DNA from: an uncultured Alphaproteobacteria bacterium | Lineage (GTDB): Bacteria; Pseudomonadota; Alphaproteobacteria; HIMB59 | NCBI GenBank assembly: GCA_902610255.1 | Contig: CACLUX010000007.1 | Coordinates: forward strand, 1 to 64,000 | Direction: 5' to 3' | Length of the DNA stretch: 64,000 bases | Part shown: piece after piece, positions 60,260 through 64,000 of the stretch | How the letters are laid out: each line of letters begins with the position of its first letter | Position numbering within the stretch: position 1 is the first letter of the stretch | The notes under the pieces: model-generated | The model's input: the letters and a program-made list of their open reading frames with translations, nothing else | Told to the model about the DNA's origin: nothing | The model's database searches: none | Translations under genes and position numbers: made by a program

Positions 60260-61960
60260 TTAATAAACTTGAATATCTATAGAATTTTGAATTTCTTCAA
60301 TAATTTTTAAACATTTTGTTCTATGTATATTTGAGTTTAACTTGAATTCACTATTTAACCTATTTCCAATAATATTCGCAACTTTTGTAAACTCTGGCAA
60401 TGGAAGTCTTGACCAACTGTTTACTTTCCCTGTTTTTTGAAGTTTATCAATTTTTAAAACTGATGGACTAACCTCTTGAACCACAGGATCATTAGAAACA
60501 CTAAAAAGTGGAGATGTAGTTACACCTTTTTCAACATAGTATTTAATCATACTTGGAGAAACTAAAAATTTAATTACAGAAAATGATAGATTAATTTTTT
60601 TTTTCATAATATTTGATGGTATTCCCAATGAATAACCACCTATAGATGACGTTTGATAGCCCTCTTTACCTCCAGGTTTGGCATCGTAAATTGATTTTTT
60701 TCTAGCGGGGGAAAGTATATCATTTTCAAAAAAACCACTCCTTCCAGACCAAATATTTGCTATAGCAACTTCACCATTTGAATAAGATTCAGCGACCTCA
60801 TCCCAACTCATGTTCAAAGTATCAGGATGAGAATATTTAATTATCTTAAAAAGCAAAAAAATACTCTCTTGACCAGCTGAATTAAATATATTTATTTTTT
60901 TATTAATTGAGTCGAGATTGTTTGTTTCAAAAATTGAGTCAGATATTTTTCTTAGATCTACAATTGGAGAGCCTAGATTCCCCATCATTTCCATAAAATG
61001 GCAACCCAAAGTAAAACCAGATTTACCAGGCCAAGCAAAAGGATATTTTATTAAATTTGAATTTTTAATCCGCTTTAGACAGAAAAAAAGATCACTAATT
61101 GTTTGAGGAATATTTAAATTTAATTGTTTAAATATATCTTCTCTGTAAACCATAATAGAAGCAACTTGTTCAATTGGTAATCCATATAGTTTATTATTAT
61201 AAGAGGATGCATTTATACCCTCTGGATGAAAATCTTTAATATTAAAATCGTTATCAACAATCAAATCATTTAAAGGGAGTAAATATTTATTATTATAAAT
61301 TTCGCCTGTCCAAGGTACATCAAAACAAATAATATCGTAATTTGAATTTTTTAATTCTGAATTTTTAATAAGCTCTTTTCTTAAATATTCATTGTTCATT
61401 AAAGAAATATCTAATTTTAATCCAAGTAAATTTTCTATATATTTTTTATTTCTTTTTATAATTTTGAATGTTTGATTATCGTTAAATAAAATTGATATTA
61501 CTTCGTTTGCATCACAGTTCAGATTAATTTGTGTAGGCTTTGGAATAATATTAGCTGAAAGAAGTGAAGTTCCAAAATAAAAATTATTATTTTTTTTATT
61601 TTCATAACCTAAGCTTAAAGCAATGTGTTCTTTTATTTGTTCTAAATAGTTTGTAAAAGATAGATATAATTTTTCACTAGGATGAAGAGAAAAAGTTTTG
61701 CCAGTAGTTGTTCTAGGTTTTTGAATTATTATTTTTTTTTTAATTAATTTTTTAATTTTTCTAATTGCAGTTGCTCTAGGTAACCCGCAAGAATGTGCTA
61801 AGCTAGTAATGGTAACTAATTTATTATCAAGATGACATTTAATTAAATATGAATAAATTTTCCAAATAAAATTTTTAGAAATCGCTTCTTCATCAAAATT
61901 AAATAAATTATTTGATTTATCAATAAATGAAATTAAATATTTTAATTCATTTCTATGCAT
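60260..61960 (-). CDS. Hybrid regulator paralogue: winged-helix-like domain plus family-1 solute-binding-protein domain, no signal peptide
   Basis: N-term VTITSLAHSCGLPRATAIRKIKKLIKKKIIIQKPRTTTGKTFSLHPS; C-term YDIICFDVPWTGEIYNNKYLLPLND, LYGLPIEQVASIMVYREDIFKQLNLNIPQT, IGGYSLGIPSN; colinear with 52675..54369. Confidence 0.75.
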   Translation of the reverse strand: MHRNELKYLISFIDKSNNLFNFDEEAISKNFIWKIYSYLIKCHLDNKLVTITSLAHSCGLPRATAIRKIKKLIKKKIIIQKPRTTTGKTFSLHPSEKLYLSFTNYLEQIKEHIALSLGYENKKNNNFYFGTSLLSANIIPKPTQINLNCDANEVISILFNDNQTFKIIKRNKKYIENLLGLKLDISLMNNEYLRKELIKNSELKNSNYDIICFDVPWTGEIYNNKYLLPLNDLIVDNDFNIKDFHPEGINASSYNNKLYGLPIEQVASIMVYREDIFKQLNLNIPQTISDLFFCLKRIKNSNLIKYPFAWPGKSGFTLGCHFMEMMGNLGSPIVDLRKISDSIFETNNLDSINKKINIFNSAGQESIFLLFKIIKYSHPDTLNMSWDEVAESYSNGEVAIANIWSGRSGFFENDILSPARKKSIYDAKPGGKEGYQTSSIGGYSLGIPSNIMKKKINLSFSVIKFLVSPSMIKYYVEKGVTTSPLFSVSNDPVVQEVSPSVLKIDKLQKTGKVNSWSRLPLPEFTKVANIIGNRLNSEFKLNSNIHRTKCLKIIEEIQNSIDIQVY

Positions 61961-61972
61961 GTTTTAAAAATA

Positions 61973-61985
61973 GTTCATTTTGAGA
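61973..61985. promoter_or_regulatory. Candidate operator, TTCA-N3-TGA-type site
   Basis: GTTCA-TTT-TGAGA just upstream of hybrid regulator start. Confidence 0.45.
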
Positions 61986-62004
61986 TTTTTATAAATTAAA
62001 AAAA

Positions 62005-62017
62005 GTTCAAATTGATT
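62005..62017. promoter_or_regulatory. Candidate operator, TTCA-N3-TGA-type site
   Basis: GTTCA-AAT-TGATT. Confidence 0.4.
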
Positions 62018-62059
62018 TTTTTTAAGTAATTTGATTTTATTTAACGTTATTTTTTATGT

Positions 62060-62078
62060 AATATTCAAAATGAATATT
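62060..62078. promoter_or_regulatory. Candidate operator, perfect palindrome
   Basis: AATATTCA-AAA-TGAATATT, 8-bp perfect arms. Confidence 0.7.
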
Positions 62079-62142
62079 TTAATGATAGCGATTGCGTACA
62101 AAAAAATATTCAATAAATAATTATATTTGGTTGGAGGATTAT

Positions 62143-62946
62143 ATGGATAAGGAGAGACTTAAGGGTAAAAATGTTTTGATAACTGGTGCTGCCCAAGGAA
62201 TGGGTGCTGCAGTTGGAGAGCACTTTGCTTCCCAAGGGGCCAAAATTTGTTTAACAGATGTAAACCTTGACGGATGTAAAGAGGTTGAAGACAGAATAAG
62301 ATCTGCGGGTGGTGAGGCTATTTCATGTAAAGTTGACGTTCGAAATCGTGAAGATCATGTAGCTGCTGTAAAAGCAACAGTTGAAAACTTTGGTAGCCTA
62401 AATGTTTCAATAAATAATGCAGGAGTAAATAAACCACTCTTCTTTATGGATATAACTGAGGAAAATTATGATTTTATTATGGATATAAATGTACGAGGTG
62501 CTCTTTTAGGTATGCAAGAACAAGCTCGACAAATGATTAAACAAGGTAAACAGAAAGAGCCCTATAAAATTATTCATGTAGCGTCCATCCTATCTAGAGA
62601 AACTTTTGATGATGTTGTAGTTTATGGGATGAGTAAACATGCAATAGCTGGTTTAATAAAAGGTGGCGCAAAAAGTTTGGTTGAACATGGTATTACTGTC
62701 AATGGTTACGGCCCTGGTGTAGTAAGAACAGAGTTATGGGAGCAACTAGATAGAGATTTAGTTGCAATTGGAAAATTTGACAAACTCGGAGAGTCAATGG
62801 ATAAAATTGCAGAGAACATGATTTTGATGAAGAGGTATTCTTATCCTGAAGATGTAGTAGGTACAGCATCATTTTTAGCATCTAATGAGTCTGACTATAT
62901 GACAGGACAAATACTTATGATTGATGGAGGGATGGTAATTCAATAA
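62143..62946 (+). CDS. Short-chain dehydrogenase/reductase (SDR)
   Basis: VLITGAAQGMGAAVGEHFA, NNAGVNKPLFFMD, YGMSKHAIAGLIKGGAKSL, MTGQILMIDGG; start set at 62143 after GGAGG (track start 62092 is an upstream TTG). Confidence 0.92.
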   Translation: MDKERLKGKNVLITGAAQGMGAAVGEHFASQGAKICLTDVNLDGCKEVEDRIRSAGGEAISCKVDVRNREDHVAAVKATVENFGSLNVSINNAGVNKPLFFMDITEENYDFIMDINVRGALLGMQEQARQMIKQGKQKEPYKIIHVASILSRETFDDVVVYGMSKHAIAGLIKGGAKSLVEHGITVNGYGPGVVRTELWEQLDRDLVAIGKFDKLGESMDKIAENMILMKRYSYPEDVVGTASFLASNESDYMTGQILMIDGGMVIQ

Positions 62947-64000
62947 ATGAGCCAACCTTCAATAATCAAACCTGAAGATATAAATCCAAATTACGATTGG
63001 CATAGAAGAGTACCATCTCATGGAAGAACAAATGTTGACTATGAGGAAAGAATTAATTTTCCTAGACTTCACAAATATAGATTAGGTAGAGCCAGAGAGG
63101 CTCTAAAAAATTCAAAAGCCGGTTCACTCCTTTGTTTCGATAACAACAACATCCGATATCTCACAAGCACGGTTATAGGGGAGTGGTCAAGAGACAAAAT
63201 ATGTAGATATTCTCTATTAGCTCAAGACCATGATCCTGTACTATGGGATTTCGGATCAGCGGCTAAACATCATCAAATATTTTCTCCTTGGCTGCCAAAA
63301 GAAAATTGGAAGGCGGGGATGGTAGGCTTAAGAGGCACAGTTCATCCTGATGCAGGATTAATGAAAAACGCTGCAAAAGAAATAAAATCAATGTTAAATG
63401 AGAAGGGTTTGGCGAATGAACCCGTAGGTGTGGATCTTGTTGAACCGGCAATGATGTTTGCTTTGCAAGCAGAGGGATTAGAGATAATTGATGGACAACA
63501 AATTCTTCTTGAAGCAAGAGAAATAAAATCAAGAGATGAGCTAATGTTATTAAATCAGGCTGCATCAATGGTTGATGCAACTTATCATCAAATTTACGAG
63601 ACTATGAAGCCTGGCGTTAGCGAAGCCCAAATAGTTGCTAATGCAAATAAGCTTTTATACGAACTTGGCTCAGATGATGTCGAGGCAATAAATGCTATCT
63701 CAGGAGAAAGATGTAACCCACATCCGCATAATTTCACAGATAGAATTTTTAGACCCGGTGATCAAGCTTTCTTTGACATACTTCAATCTTACATGGGATA
63801 CAGAACCTGTTATTATAGAACCTTCAATATAGGACGAGCATCAGACTCTCAAAATGATGCCTATAAACAGTGTCGAGAGTGGCTAGACAAAGCCATTGAA
63901 CTTGTAAAACCTGGGGTTTCTACAGATAAAATTGCTTCTGTATGGCCGAAGGCTGAAGAATTTGGTTTTGCTAATGAAATGTCAGCATTTGCGTTACAGT
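62947..64000 (+). CDS. M24-family (creatinase/Xaa-Pro peptidase/DddP-like fold) protein, truncated by window end
   Basis: Not in ORF track because it runs off the edge; frame open from ATG 62947 (MSQPSIIKPEDINPNYDWHRRVPSHGRTN...). Motifs NIRYLTSTVIGEW, KSRDELMLLNQAASMVDATYHQIYETMKPGVSEAQIVA, GDQAFFDILQSYMGYRTCYYRTF. Confidence 0.82.
   Translation, partial: MSQPSIIKPEDINPNYDWHRRVPSHGRTNVDYEERINFPRLHKYRLGRAREALKNSKAGSLLCFDNNNIRYLTSTVIGEWSRDKICRYSLLAQDHDPVLWDFGSAAKHHQIFSPWLPKENWKAGMVGLRGTVHPDAGLMKNAAKEIKSMLNEKGLANEPVGVDLVEPAMMFALQAEGLEIIDGQQILLEAREIKSRDELMLLNQAASMVDATYHQIYETMKPGVSEAQIVANANKLLYELGSDDVEAINAISGERCNPHPHNFTDRIFRPGDQAFFDILQSYMGYRTCYYRTFNIGRASDSQNDAYKQCREWLDKAIELVKPGVSTDKIASVWPKAEEFGFANEMSAFALQ

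Noticed and set aside
63263-63580. 105-aa minus-strand ORF
   Set aside because: Antisense to the truncated M24-family gene that the ORF track missed because it has no stop inside the window.
1-64000. CRISPR arrays, prophage, transposons, toxin-antitoxin or defence systems
   Set aside because: No repeat-spacer arrays, transposase, integrase or defence motifs recognised on reading both strands.

Overview
AT-rich, gene-dense bacterial chromosome segment. Protein content suggests a streamlined marine alphaproteobacterium (inference; an AEGEAN-169/HIMB59-like lineage is a guess to test). Left end: 3' part of lepA, tRNA-Ser(GGA), a GT32-like glycosyltransferase, a GT9-like glycosyltransferase, rmuC. 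Next is a methylated-amine/one-carbon block (GcvT-like methyltransferase, MTHFR-like protein, DMGDH-type FAD/GcvT fusion, soxB-soxD-soxA-soxG). From about 15.6 kb to the right end it is a sugar/cyclitol catabolic island. It holds five CUT2-type (ribose/fructose/inositol-like) ABC transporters, PFK, ROK and PfkB kinases, FGGY kinases, D-lyxose isomerase, a split transketolase, IolE/IolG-like enzymes, several SDRs and Gfo/Idh/MocA dehydrogenases. No rRNA, CRISPR, phage or transposase genes were seen. The most unusual item is a pair of paralogous ~565-aa proteins (52675..54369 and 60260..61960). They have an N-terminal winged-helix-like region fused to a complete family-1 (MalE/CUT1-type) solute-binding domain and no signal peptide, so they look like cytosolic transcription factors built from a transporter binding protein. 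Both sit beside a perfect palindrome ATATTCA-N3-TGAATAT, and weaker copies of it recur in promoter regions from 44.9 to 62.1 kb, which defines a candidate regulon. Other leads: stem-loops after all five periplasmic binding-protein genes, a possible D-apiose-type pathway at 30-39.4 kb, a ~145-aa insertion in one CUT2 permease, and an M24-family protein with Cys at a canonical metal-ligand Asp position.
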